Positions 34,556 through 47,213 of a stretch of 64,000 bases of DNA are shown here, piece after piece. Under the pieces are notes generated by a model that was not told the origin of the DNA, did no database searches, and worked only from the letters and a program-made list of their open reading frames with translations. Position 1 is the first letter of the stretch. Each line of letters begins with the position of its first letter. A program made the position numbers and the translations under genes. Source of the stretch: Tanytarsus gracilentus (taxonomy: Eukaryota; Arthropoda; Insecta; Diptera; Chironomidae); NCBI GenBank assembly GCA_038502055.1, contig JAXRKN010000044.1, forward strand, positions 4,002,001 to 4,066,000, in the 5' to 3' direction.

Positions 34556-37500
34556 ATGGCTGCTGCAACATCAGTAATTGTGCTTGACAGATCGAACAAT
34601 ACGACGTGCACAATAAATTTACACGGTTAGTAAAAGGATTCGAGTGAACTTTAAAATCCGGCTTTGGAATTATCTAAAAGTAATTAAGAATAATCGCGGT
34701 GACAAATTCTGCAGTGCATTTTGTGACACTTTAATGTAACATGTGATAAGACCTGCGACGATAATCGAGTGAATTATTAAATTAATTTTTTATAATGACC
34801 ACCAAAACTTCTTCTAACACTCATTTGGACTCAATTCTCGCCTGATTAAAGAAATTTCAGAGTTTTTTTGCCGTCACAGTCGAATGCCGTTAACTTCAAT
34901 CAACTTTCAGTTAGAGCAATTAGAAAATTGAAATTCCATCATGCTTAGATTTTTGGTACTTTCACATATGTGCGAGGAAAAAAATTATACATGCATATAG
35001 GCAACCCTTTATCAGGCTTACGAATTTTTTTCCCTCTCAAAAAGTTATTTTTTTATTCTTCTTTGGCTTAGAATAAATTAAGAGAAAAAAAAACTGAATT
35101 GTGCAACCCTAACAATATTTTTTCAATAAATAGAATCTAAATCACGTTTCAGGTATGATAAAAGTTTTTTTTAATTAAGAAAAAAAATTCGAAAAGTCCT
35201 TAAACATTTAACAATCTCTCACATTTGAGATCGCCATACACACACACAGTCGATCTATGACGGAGAGACATTCACTAGATTTTTTTTGCTCCATTCATCT
35301 ATTAATCAATGAAAACAGGTCTTTTGCGTTTAGTTGAAGGTCATTTTAGAAATTGCTATAAGCCATTTCGGGGCTGAATTTTTAACTAGAATGCTATTTT
35401 TGCGTTGATTTATTCGCCTCATGACAAATGGCATTTGAATAATTTGAGAATTTCTTCTATTTGAGTTGATTTTTATTTCTTATATGCTCACTGATGGTAT
35501 TTTAACCAATTTAACCATGAACATGTGTCTCGAAAAATGAAAAAAAATTATTCTATTTCAAAAGCCATGCATATGTGCCATCACATGCTTCTAATATTTG
35601 AATAAGTGGTTTTACTTTCACATGGAGAGAGAGAGAAAGATGAAGGGTTCATCTTATTTTGTATTTAATAAACATCCGGCACATGAAAAAGTCTTCTAAT
35701 GTTTTAAGACGAATTTTATTTCTCATCCTTTTTCCGCCTTTTTTAATTTGAACAGGAGCGACAGTCGTGTCATGGAGAGTCAATAACCAGGAGCAGCTTT
35801 TCGTGAGGTAAGAAACTAAAAAATCACTTTACTTTCTCTGCCATGGTGTTCGTGATTAATTTAATAGGCAAAAATATTAGTTGTTTTTTTAAACTAGTTA
35901 ACTTGCGTGTCAAACGTGGCGGAAAATTTTTAGCCATTTAAAAATATTTTTATTTCTTAATTTTTTGAATGTTCATTAAAGGATTTAAAAAAGACAAAAA
36001 ATCCTAAATTAATTTTAAACCAAAAATACTTTTTTAATTTTAAATTATACGTTGAATAAAAATCTCACCAAAAATAGTTTTTACTCAAGCTTTTATTCCC
36101 AGACATCTTTTTACTCCCTAAAAAGCTCGAAAATTTAATTTAATTTCGCACGTCCATGAGTCTTTTTTGCCAAAACTACCGTTTTGTCTCGAGAATTTCA
36201 AAATTCGCTAAGCAGAGAATTTTCATCTCAACACAATACACAAGATGAAGTAAAAATGCTTTCCTCTTTTTCATCATAGTCATGCAGCATTCACTTTTTC
36301 TTTATGATTTCAATCCATTCATAAAAACGCTCATGAAATATTTTCTGTCATGCTTTTTGTGCTTCATCTCGTCATTTGTTTTTTGTCTTATTTCTCTCTG
36401 CGAACGAATCTTTAATGCCTTTTGCTTCGTATTTATGCTCTATTTTTTGTGCACCCGAAACTTGTGTATGTATAATTTGTTAGAAGGAGTTAAATAAATT
36501 TCTTAATTTTATTAGTTTGAGCGCTGTATAATTAAAAATACTTTTTTACTTTCGTAGCAAACTGGCAGTGTTTGACGGTAAAAAGCCAATTCGTGGCGGA
36601 ATTCCTTTTGTGTTTCCTCAATTTGGTCCCTGGTCAAATTTTGGACCCAATCATGGCTTTGCTAGACTAGTTCGATGGCAATTAGAGCGTAGTCCCGATA
36701 AGCTTCCCAATGGCGATGTTGAAGCAGTGTTGAGCTTGATGGACAATGAATTCACACGATCCATGTGGAATTATCCGTAATTTGAATTAAAATTGCTTTC
36801 ACCTAAAAACTTAATTTTAATCTTCTTTAAGGTTTCGAATAACATATCGCATAATTTTGAGAGAAAAGGAATTGCACTTCCACATTGGCGTTTACAATCC
36901 CAGCAAAGAGCTAGCATTCTCATTTAATCTTTTGCTTCATACGTATCTAAAAGTTCCTGACGTAAGAAGGTGCCAAATTACAGGTCTCCAAGGTTGTACA
37001 TTTATTGATAAGGTAATTTGTGATTTCTCAGGGTTTATTTGATGTGTGTCACCATTTAGAAGGGGAGAACGACCGTGACCTGGGTTTTAAAATGTTATCG
37101 TGTTGTTTTTAAAATGAATAAATCATGATTACAATTTTAGTCAAGGGAAGATAACTCAATACTCATAAATATTATCCATTCGTTGATATCAAAAGTTAAT
37201 AATAATTTAATAATTTAATTAGACAAGAGATGGTGCAATTTACCAAGAAGGTCGTGAGGTTGTGACTGTAAATGAGTGGACTGATCGCATATATCAGCAT
37301 ACACAGCAAGAGCACATCATCACTAACGTTGTTTCGGGAAGAAAAATGCGCTTGCAAAAATATAATTTTCCTGACACAGGTGAGAGTTAGAAATTGATGA
37401 GTTTTAAAAAAATTAATAAAATTTTATTTTAGTTATCTGGAATCCATGGCAAGACAAGGGACGTGAACTTGCAGATTTCGGTGATGATGAATACCCAAAC

Positions 37501-37735
37501 ATGTGAGGGATTTTAAATAATTCATGAAGAAATTAATTTTATAATATTTTTTCATCATTTAATTTTAGGGTGTGCGTCGAAGCAGGGCACGTCTCGTCAC
37601 CCGTACTTTTGTTACCAGGAACAGCTTTTGAAGCTTCCCAAATTTTACAGGTGATCGTGAATCCGAAGCGGTAAGTCGAGTTTTATTAAAAACTATAAAC
37701 CCAAAAATTTAAAATTCCCAAAAAATCACAGGTGA
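34556..37735 (+). CDS. Glucose-6-phosphate 1-epimerase (hexose-6-phosphate mutarotase)
   Basis: Interconverts alpha and beta anomers of glucose 6-phosphate in the cytosol; aldose-1-epimerase-like fold. Exons: 34556-34625, 35756-35807, 36558-36776, 36832-37012, 37223-37379, 37433-37502, 37569-37670, 37732-37735; phases close to 284 aa, close to the usual roughly 280-300. Diagnostic segments: KKPIRGGIPFVFPQFGPW, HGFARL..W, FRITYRIIL, VIWNPW and EAGHVSSPVLLLPG. The final codon (Arg) spans the last intron and is followed at once by TGA. Retaining that intron also gives an immediate TAA, so both splice choices end the protein at the same place. Beyond the TGA the same frame stays open for 46 codons and is Gln/Pro-rich (see findings). 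Intron 1 is long (1130 bp). Confidence 0.93.
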
Positions 37736-38738
37736 GGTTCAAGGAAAGCCGCGGGGCGGCAAAATCAACCTCCAGCTCCTATTATCCAACAACAACCGAT
37801 GCAACAGCAGCAACAACAACAACCACACATCCCACAACCAACTCAACATCTCTCATTCAATCCTTTCATTCGATAATTGTGTAAATATTTTGACAATTAA
37901 AATTTGTTATAATTTTTTCGCTCTCAAAATTTCTCCTCAAAATAAATTAAGTTTTGATTTTTTATTATTATAAAATTAATTATTTGGTTTTTATTAAAAA
38001 AAATTGATAGCTCATATTAAAAAAAATGTTTAATGTATACGATTAGCTATAACTAGAAGACTCTTCACTATGTATACTAACCTCAAAACTTTGTAGATAA
38101 ACTAATGTACAGTCGATACATATTTAATAAAATTTCGCCGATTTTAAAAAATCATCAAGACGTCAATTGACAAATTTAAAAAACTCTCTTTAAATTAAAT
38201 AAATTAAAAGCAATTTTAAATTTTACTCCTGAAAAAATTGATAAGAAATAAATTTTAATCGTTAAGAAATGTTTTTGATTTTATTCGTTCTTAATCTCAA
38301 AGAGTTACAAGAGTCAACATAAATATTTTGTAAAATTATTTTCAAAGAGTTACCGATAATGTAAAATAATGCATAAGTTCAGACCTGAGTTCAAAAAATT
38401 CTATTTTGCGATGAGGAAATGCAGCTAAAAATGTGATGACGTATAAAATCAGTCTTTGTTCGATTGGTTCAAGGGAGTACAAAAATATGGCCAAAATTTT
38501 ATTAAATTTAAAAATTTTCAGATAGATTTAAAATAATTTCGCACTCCCTTAAAATTTTAGATATTTTTAGCAATGATTTCTGGACACTCTAAATATATAT
38601 TAAATTGTGTTGTAAATTGGTGTTGCCCTTCTTTTCTATGAGAAATATGTACCGGCATATCCCCGCAAATTTAAAACTAAACTTTTCTAAAATTAAAGCT
38701 TAAATAACCTTTTTTTAACAACGAAAATAATTAATTTC
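37736..38738. other. Convergent 3' region, epimerase / naked cuticle
   Basis: Holds both 3' UTRs. A CAA/CAG-rich stretch at about 37785-37860 is open in all three forward frames. The rest is AT-rich with no recognisable gene or RNA. Confidence 0.55.
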
Positions 38739-41700
38739 TCATTCAAACTTTCCATCATTCTCAAAATGATAGAAATGGTGATGAATGTGCACAAATCGCA
38801 CAGACGAGGATTTCGAGGCGGTCTCAGATCCATCGACGGGAGTCTCTTCAAATATATTACTATTTTTCGGAGAGAGAATCGGTTGTTCCTCTTCCGATGC
38901 ACTAATGAGATTCTCGCAGTCACTTGCATCCACTGAACGTTCAACTTGAGCTTTATTTCTCGTACTATTTATGGCCTCCTTGTGTTGCTTCAAGTGATGT
39001 GGCGCGGGTGGATGCAAAATATTTCTCTTCATTGCGATATTTTCTTTATAGGACTTTGCTGGCGTCGAACTCACTCGAAAGCTATCGGGAGAAGTTAAAA
39101 TTTTATTTTCCCTCTTCTGTCGAACGCCAGTTTCTCGCTCATGAAGCCATTTTTCAACGTCATTCAACTTCCTCGTAAGTTTTTGTTCGGGCGTTAGATT
39201 TGGATCTAATTGATTAAGTACAGAGGTTCTGAGTTTAAGTACAGGCGTGTTCTCGTGAGATTTATTTCTAGTTTTCGAATTATTTTTCAGCGATTCCAGT
39301 TTCGTGATTGAATTTAAATTCGAGCAAATTGTGGAATGAAGAAATGAGTCAAAGGCACAAAGATGTTGATCATTTTCCTTTTTTGTATCCTTTGTACAGG
39401 TTACGGTATTTGATCGAGGTCGAGAATGGTTTTCTCTTTCTTCAGTTGATTTTCTAAAATTTAACATTTTATTAATTTTGTATTAAAAAAATTAAAATTT
39501 ATTTTATTACCTTTTGTTCTGAAAACACAAGCGATTTTTTTCCATGCTCTCGCGTATAATTTCTATAAGTTCATGCTTTCTTAAGTTCTCATTGTTGCTG
39601 GTCTCACATTCGTCTTCGACCTCTTTATTTTTCCTCCATTTGTAGTCATTGCCAACGGATAGTGAGCGGCCACGTGTTGATGATTCATTGAGGTTCTATT
39701 TAAGTTTACAAAAATTACTAAAATTTCTTTAAATATAAATGAATGACTTACCCTTTGCTTTCTTCTCTGTTTTCTGAGAATTTTCTTTTTTGAGGGTGCG
39801 ATGAACTGTTTTTGGTGACTTTTAACTGGGACGCATTCTTCCTCTTCAATTCTGAGTCTATTCTCGGAAAAGTGCTTGAGAACGTCTTTCTTGATATTCT
39901 CAACATAAACTTCTTCCTCTTCGGGCGAAAGTTTTGGATGCTTGACATTCTCATAAATGTTCATTTTAACATCCTTCGAAGTTTCACACTTTGCCGAGCT
40001 CGAAATTTTAAAACGAGTCTCATAGTTTTCAGATGCCGTTTCACTCTCATTTTCCTCCTCACTGAAAGTCGCTTGGACCCCATATTGTCTCCGATTGAGG
40101 TTCTTTCTCGTATCGAGTAAATTATTTGCTTTTGCATCTGGCGAAACTGTTAATTTGACATTTATGGTTTTCTTTCCATAATGAGGTACAACAACCGTAT
40201 TTCCAATAGATTCATAAATAGTCGAAACAATTCCCGCAATGTCATCCTTGGTTATTTTGCCATTGCCATCGATGTCGTAGAGGGTGAAAGAAAATTGAAC
40301 TGGCTGAGGACTTCTTGGTGTTTCATTAAACGAGACGTCACACGAAAGTTCATTGAGTTTTACTCGACTCGCTTCTAGCTGCTCCAAGTTACGTGTCGTC
40401 GCAATGCTATGTCTTTTCTGTAGTCTTTCCTTTTCTTGTTGCGCTAATTGAGCCGCTCTCAACTCTTTAGATTTCTTACTCGATTTAGACGAGTTGTGGA
40501 TATCTTGTGTTTCGTTCTTGTTCTCCACCTTGCATTTTGTCGTCGGCGAGTGAGTCTTGGATCGATGGGAGGTGAGTACAATGTCTGGCTGTGCATTCGA
40601 GGGTATTTGTGCCTTATAGAGAAGCTCCTCGGTATCTGTCGTGCATTCTTGCAAAACTAAAAAAAGAATTTTTTGTTTAAATTAATAAAAAAAACTTCAA
40701 AAATAATTCTGCGGATTTAAGACAAAGCAAATTGCAGTAAGAAGAGGAAAGGAAGAAAAATGCAACCGCAGAAATAATTTCTAAGTTTCGTGATCGTGCC
40801 GCAAACAGCAGCAACCTGTTGCATGTCAATGTTGATTCGACTTCAATATAATATTCGCAAAAGAAGGATGACTTAAAAGAGAAGAGAAAAAACCGAAAAA
40901 AAAAATATTTTCTTCATCATCAAAAAGACTCAGACATATGGATGTACATTCTCTTTTTCTTCATACTCATTCGGTATCTTAAGTTATTATTTCTTCTCTC
41001 TATTCACCATCTTCATCTAAAGACTCCGACTCAAGCTGCCTATATATTTTTTTCTTCTTTTCCTTTCTTGTTTCTTCTCCGCTTTTTTAAATCGTTTTTT
41101 TTTCTACATCATTCTTTTTTTTTGAAACTTATGTATTGTACGCTTTTATGTGAAGCTAAAATCTATTTTCTTATAAATAAAAGAAGTTTATCCTAGGGCA
41201 GATATATATATGTGATTTTTAGCATGTATCATCAATTCGATGGCCTTCACAGAAAATCTAAATTTTTTCATCCAGTGTTTTTTTTTCAAAAAAAAAAATT
41301 ATTAAAAATCACATATAGACTTTTGATATGCTTCAACGCTATAATCGAGCTGCAGAAAACGAGAAAAATATTTCAAATGTAATTCGTTTTTTTCCTCTCT
41401 TCTTATTCCCTCTTCTTCTTTTTCTCATTCTCCATTGTCGGTACGTTTTCTTTCATCAACTTCAGAAAGCCGACGTTTATATTATGTACATGTATTTTTT
41501 TCCCTTTAAAATACAAGTAATATTGTATACGGTTGATTTTTTTTTCTTTCTCTCCTTTAGAGAAGATTTTTTTTTAAAAAAAGTTATATTACCATGCGAT
41601 CAACAATAAAAAATAATAAATTATAATTTCAAACGTCCATCGATGACCTATGTTGAAATCTAACACATTTTAAAGAAATTTCTAAACAAATTTTTTTCTC

Positions 41701-42020
41701 TTCGTGTAGCTTTTTTGTGCGTGTAAAATCTTTTTCTCTCTTGATGAGCGCAATATAACTAGCGATCGCGTTTGATGAATGCCGCCAGCACTAAAAGGCT
41801 TCATGCGTTTTAATAAAATCTGATTATAAATTTGCACACTTTAAGTCTCCCTCTGTCGATATATAAATATTATATTTTTTTTGTTTTATGCAATTTTCTC
41901 TCTACACATAACTTTGAGCTTAAAATCTTAAAAACTTCCGAGAAATTCTCATTTTTTCTTACCTGAAAATTGTTTATATTGTTTAAATTGTCTCCACCAT
42001 TTAACGATATTTCCTGCCAT
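38739..42020 (-). CDS. nkd: Naked cuticle, Dishevelled-binding Wnt antagonist
   Basis: Nkd is induced by Wnt/Wingless and binds Dishevelled through its EF-hand region to dampen signalling. Exons from the 5' end: 42020-41963, 40656-39752, 39695-39511, 39453-38739; 1863 nt, 620 aa. The first exon encodes MAGNIVKWWRQF, the hallmark Nkd N-terminus, and joins KQFSVLQECTTDTEELLY. The single EF-hand (FTLYDIDGNGKITKDDIAGI, loop about residues 147-158) keeps the acidic ligands and is followed by the family motif KTINVKLTVSP. A basic stretch (KKKILRKQRRKQR) may act as a nuclear signal. The C-terminus has a modest His cluster (HIHHHFYHF) where fly Nkd has longer His runs. The protein is shorter than the fly one. 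Intron 1 (1306 bp) is very T-rich. Confidence 0.95.
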
Positions 42021-42951
42021 TATTTAATATTTCTTTTTACGAGTTTTAGTGGCACTTTTTATAGGTTTCTTAAGCATAAATCAAAACACATTGATTTAAT
42101 TGTGATTCTTGTTTTCATTAATCTCATAAATTATATTTGTGTATTTAAAATAATTTTTTAATTCACACGCATTTCATTTAGCAACTTAATTTCACTAGCT
42201 TTGTGATGTTCACTTTATGTTGCACTAGAATTTAATTTGTTTTAATGTTCTAAACTTATTAAATTTCTACAATTTTAAAATTGAATGATTTTTATGCTTC
42301 CGACATATTGAAAATCGAACCACACATTCAGACGTCTCTCTTGCAACTGAGAGAAAAACGTATTTTAAGGGAATTTGTGGAATTGTATGAGGAATGGAAA
42401 TTTAAGATGGAGCATAAGTAAATGGAGGAGAATTTCAAAAATTATGTTACAATATTTTAAATATAATGTGAATAAAAGTTTTAAGGTTTAATGGAAAATA
42501 TGTATTTTCATTATTTTAGTTTTTTTTAAAAATATTTTCTAAAAAAATATGAGAATAAATATTTTTGCGTAACATTTTCCACAGCAAGTTTTTTATGCTT
42601 CCACGCAGATGGCACAGTTTTCAAAGAGAAGATTTTTTTAACAAATTAACTACGGAACTGTTAATTATCCACTTACTGAAAACCGAAAATAAAATCAGTC
42701 GTGATTTTTGAAGGTGAAAAAATTAGTTTTAACTTTTATTTATTAAGATTAATTACTTTATTATTGAATTAATCAATTAATTGGATTTGGTATCATTATC
42801 AAACCCATTTTTTACCTTCATTGATCTAAAATAAAATAAAGAATCGTTTGAAAAAAAAAAGTTTCACTTATTAGAAAATTAGTTTTAATTTTTATTTATC
42901 AAGATTAATTACTTTATTAAATTTTAACATAAAAATAATTTGACAGATTTC
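42021..42951. other. Intergenic, nkd upstream region
   Basis: Between the nkd start codon and the stop of the LRR gene, both on the minus strand. It should carry the nkd promoter, 5' UTR and the LRR gene 3' UTR. A segment ATTAGTTTTAA-TTTTATTTAT-AAGATTAATTACTTTATT occurs twice (about 42720 and 42880), a 160-bp-spaced duplication. Nothing else is recognised. Confidence 0.5.
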
Positions 42952-44621
42952 TCAATCGAAAATTGATAAATAAGGCGGAGGCGGCGTTGAGCTTCGAATT
43001 GTTTCTGTCTCTATCGAATCCTCTTCATTAATATTGTCAACATGATCAGTTTGAATATTATTTGAAGTAAAATTGTCAATTGTACAACTCGATGTTGATG
43101 GATGTGGAATTTCCAATGCTGTTGCTCTCACACTCAATGGACGCTCTTCACTATGACTTACAATTCTTGGCTCTCGATTTCCAAAAAGTTTATTAATCAA
43201 TTGAGCGGTCGATGATGGACGATATGAAGGCTGACCCGTCTCAATCATGTAGTGCCTTTGAACAGGTTGCTGCTGTACTCGTTGTCGTTGAATATTTCTT
43301 ATAATATCTATATTTTCATTACGATTATTTCTTAATGAGCTAATTGGAGAATTACGAGGTGAAGAATGTTCAGCGAGTCTAATTTCTTGCACTTGATGCG
43401 TTCGTGTCACCTCATCTCGTCTCCTCTGCAATTCAACCGTTTTTCTTTGGATATTTTTACATTTTTTGATGATAAAATTAATGCAGGAGTAACACACCGT
43501 GCCAAATAAGACGCCCAAAAAAAGTCCCAAGTGAAAAACCACGAAAATTCTCGATTCCATGGCCCGCTTTAAATTATTATTCGTTTGATTTTTGAGCTCA
43601 TACAAATTGACGAAATTTTGAAAGCACTCGCAGAGATCCGACTCTTCAGCCTTACTTTTCTTACACTCGTGTGAATATTCATTCTCGATGATATTTTCAT
43701 AGTATCTCGTGACATTGTTTGACGATGGATTAGCGCGAACAGTTTCCAACTTTTTGCCCCAAACAACTTCAATATCAATGTCCTCGGGTGGCACTGTAAC
43801 TGTCGGTAAAAGAATCATTTTCTCAAACATAGGTTTCTTTGAGGTGGGAACACATCGATCAATTTTAACCACCACATTTCTCCTTTTTAGATAATCCAAA
43901 GTTTTTTCCAGTTCCCTATCACACGAAAATCGATTATACTCGATATTAACTGAATGCAACATGCTCGTTTTTTTGAAGACATCACTCGACACGGTGATTA
44001 ATAAATTGTTTGATAAATCGAGGTTTAAAATGTTGGGAATGTGTGAGAAGAAGGATGGATATATGTGCGATAGGTGTGAATTCTGAAGCGATAGAAATTC
44101 CAAACTTTTACTCTTTATCAAGGGCTCATCGGGAAGAAACATAAATTTGTTTTTTGAGATATCAAGACTCGTCAATTTTTCATTGCTTTCAAAGAGCTCA
44201 GACGAAAAATATTCTAATCTGTTGTCGGACAGATCAAGGAAGGTAATTTTTTTAAGTGGCGCAAAAGCAAACAAGAAAATTGTTGAAATTGAATTCCTCG
44301 CGAGACTTAAGTTGATGATATCACCTCCAAGTTCCTTAAAGCTGTCATCTTCCACCACGGCTATGTCGTTTCCACTTAAATTTAAAATTTCAACACCCTT
44401 CGCAATATTAATTAGGGGCGAAATTAAATGTTGATCACTAAAAGTTTTTAAAATGAGTCATTTTGAAAAATCACAAATTCATTTTTATGTCACCTGCAAT
44501 CAGCACGATTTAGTCCATCAAAAACGTCGCAAATGCAAATTTTCGGACAAATTTCATCGCAGTTTACTTTGAATAAAATAATTTTAATTAAAATTAAAAC
44601 TTTTATGAGCTTTAAACCCAT
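42952..44621 (-). CDS. Single-pass leucine-rich-repeat membrane protein
   Basis: Exons from the 5' end: 44621-44494 and 44437-42952; 1614 nt, 537 aa. A signal peptide (MGLKLIKVLILIKIILFKVNC) precedes a Cys-rich LRR N-cap (CPKICICDV...C). About six LRRs follow (LEILNLSGN, IINLSLARN, ITFLDLSDN, LTSLDISKN, LEFLSLQN, ILNLDLSNN), then a small C-cap with FSCDRELEKTL...DRC. One helix (IFVVFHLGLFLGVLFGTVCYS) leads into a cytosolic tail of about 180 residues rich in Gln, Arg and Ser. The tail ends STPPPPYLSIFD, containing a PPxY-type WW-domain ligand. It resembles the many insect LRR receptors or adhesion proteins; no specific orthologue is recognised. Confidence 0.85.
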
Positions 44622-44759
44622 CTTTATGAAATTTACTTTCACATTTCACACCTAACTTAATTCCAATACAAATGAGTATCTTTTTATCTTATCTTATCAG
44701 CTCACAGTGTGATGCATAAACATTTTTTTTATTTTCAAACTAAAAAAATCGAAACATCT

Positions 44760-47085
44760 TTAGAGTTCTTTTTCAATTTTCAAGATTTTATAGAGGAAAG
44801 ACAAGATATCGGTTGCTTCCTCGATTTTCTTAGCGACTGGTTTCCCTTGACCGTGTCCTGACTTTGTGTCGACACGAAGGAAAATTGGATTCTTCTGATA
44901 AGGTGAGTTTTTGACTGCGTGCTGTAATGTCGCCGCGAATTTGAGTGAATGCAGAGGAGACACGCGGTCATCGTGATCAGCAGTTAGGATCATTGTTCCT
45001 GGATATTCTTCATCGGGATTTGAAGGAGTGTGAGTGTTATGCAATGGTGAATACTTGATGACATTATTAAAATGCTCTTGCTCGTCGGGATTACCGTAAT
45101 CCGAGCACCATGCCGAGCCTATTGTAAACTTGTGAAAGCGAAGCATGTCAAAAACTCCAACTTGAGCAATTGCCGCTTTAAATAAGCTCGGCTGTTGATT
45201 GATGCAAGCACCGACCAAGAGTCCCCCGTTCGAACCTCCCTGTATGGCAATTTTTTGACTTGTGGTATAGTCGTTGGCGATCAAGTGTTTTGCCGCTTCC
45301 GTAAAATCATTAAAGACGTTTTGCTTGTTCAGCAACCGACCAGAGTCGTGCCATCTCTTGCCATACTCACTTCCGCCTACAAAAAAAAATATTGAGTGTT
45401 TAAATAAATAAAATAAAATTATGTTAATTACCTCGAATATTGGCAAAAGTAAGGACACCATCGAAGAGATCGATAAATGCCAGCAATGTGACACTGAAAG
45501 AAGGCTGTATGGCAATATTGAATCCTCCATATCCGTACAAGAGGAGAGGCTTTGGCTTGATTTCATTTTCGTTCTTGCGAACAATGAACATCGGAACTTT
45601 TACTCCATCAGTGCTGGGATAGAAAATCTGATCAACGACATACTCGTCTTTGTTGAAATTGGCAATCTTAACTTCCTTGAACACTACAGGCTCGATACTT
45701 GGTGTCTTAAAGTCATAATAAAAGACGGTGCCCGGCTCCAAGAAGCTTACATAGTGAAAGAAGAATTCTGCACTGTCTTTATGGCCGGAAAAGCTCTGAA
45801 TTGTGCCATGACCGAGCTTAAATTTATAAAGAAACTCTCCAGTCTTTAATGAATGTACGCTAAGTACACTCTTAACGTCCTCCATGTAATGGCACACAAG
45901 CTTATCGTTATCAACGCAAATAACCGAGTCAAGTACGTTTTTCGGATGCTCCTCTATGAGCACTTTCCAGTTTGATTCTTCATAATTCTCAAAGTCTATG
46001 GCAATAATTCGGTGGTTAGGAGCATCCTTATTGGTGCTGAAATAAAATACTGATCCTTCATTCGTGATGTAATCGTAGTCAGCTTCAAACTTGGTGACGA
46101 TCTTCTCGAAATTTAACAATCCATTAAGTTCGGGACTTTTACGCAAGTCAGCAAAAAAGAGCAATTGATCATTGCAGCCCACCATGACGTAAAACACCAA
46201 ATAGTTTCCACAATCAGAAACTTCCGCTGAGTAACGCCAATTCTTGTCATCAAATTCTGCAATGAGAACGTCCGTTTCTTGATCGGTTCCCAAGCGATGA
46301 TAATAAACTTTCTGATTCTCATTTGCCTTCGTTTCACTTCCATCAGCCTTGCCGCCTTCCGGATTAAAGCGACCATAGAAAATGCCCTTATTATCGTGCG
46401 TGAACGTTGGTCTAAAGAACTTGCTGTACTGAAGCGTCTCCGGGTAGTCTTCATTTGTGTCAACGTTCTTGAACTTGATTTTTATCCAATCACTGCCGCT
46501 TGCACTCAATCCATATGCGCATCTCGAGCCATCGTGAGAGAATACTAAACTGGCTAACGAGACAGTTCCGTCTGTTGACAAGGCATTGGGATCAATAAAA
46601 ACTTTCCGCTCTTTGTCTTCCTCCAACGAATTAATCACGTAAACGACATTCTGATTCTGTAACCCCGAGTTGTACGAGTAAAAGTAGCGGTTGCCTCGCT
46701 TAAATGCACAAGTATACTTTGGGAAGTTCCACAACTTCTGTAACTTATCGTTGATCTTATTCCAGCAATCTCCCTTTATGAAAGGTAAAGTTAGTGCATT
46801 CTGATCGTCGACGAACTTTTGAGTCTCTGCACTGTCTGGATTTTCAAGGTATCGATATGGATCGCAAATCTAATGTAAAAATAATTTAGTGCATGTCCTT
46901 ATGCTTATTTTAAGAGAGAAAAAAAAACTCACTTCCTTGCCGAAAAAAGTTTCACGAATATCCTCGCGTCTTGCGTTCGGATACTGAAAGCCTGAACTTG
47001 ACATTGTAGATGAGAAAGATCTCGAGAGAAGCTTAATATTATTAAATAAAAATTTCGGCTTTGCTAAATATTTTTGCACTATCAT
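44760..47085 (-). CDS. Prolyl oligopeptidase (prolyl endopeptidase, S9A)
   Basis: Serine peptidase cutting short peptides after proline, normally cytosolic. Exons from the 5' end: 47085-46933, 46869-45432, 45376-44760; 2208 nt, 735 aa from the first ATG. A second in-frame ATG at 47004 gives MSSSGFQYP and 708 aa, matching the usual 710. Catalytic Ser sits in GGSNGG (residue 579, or 552 in the short form; porcine Ser554), Asp in DHDDRV, His in SGHGQGKP. The N-terminal part is the seven-bladed propeller (for example YFYSYNSGLQNQ, FSHDGSRCAYGLS). The 27 extra residues of the long form are basic and hydroxylated (VQKYLAKPKFLF, KLLSRSFSST), resembling a mitochondrial presequence. Translation start cannot be settled from sequence alone. 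It is 128 bp downstream of CWC25 on the same strand. Confidence 0.96.
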
Positions 47086-47213
47086 CGATAAAGTTGCGAT
47101 CGGATTAGCTTTATTCGGATTTAAAAGACGCTTTCGAAAATTAAGGATTCGAAATGTCCGTTAATGTTTTTGCACCACGTGGGCGATTAGTTTTATAAAA
47201 TTTATTTTATTTT

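Noticed and set aside
41328..41609. 93-residue + strand ORF in nkd intron 1
   Set aside because: Phe/Leu-rich product of a T/C-rich intron on the opposite strand.
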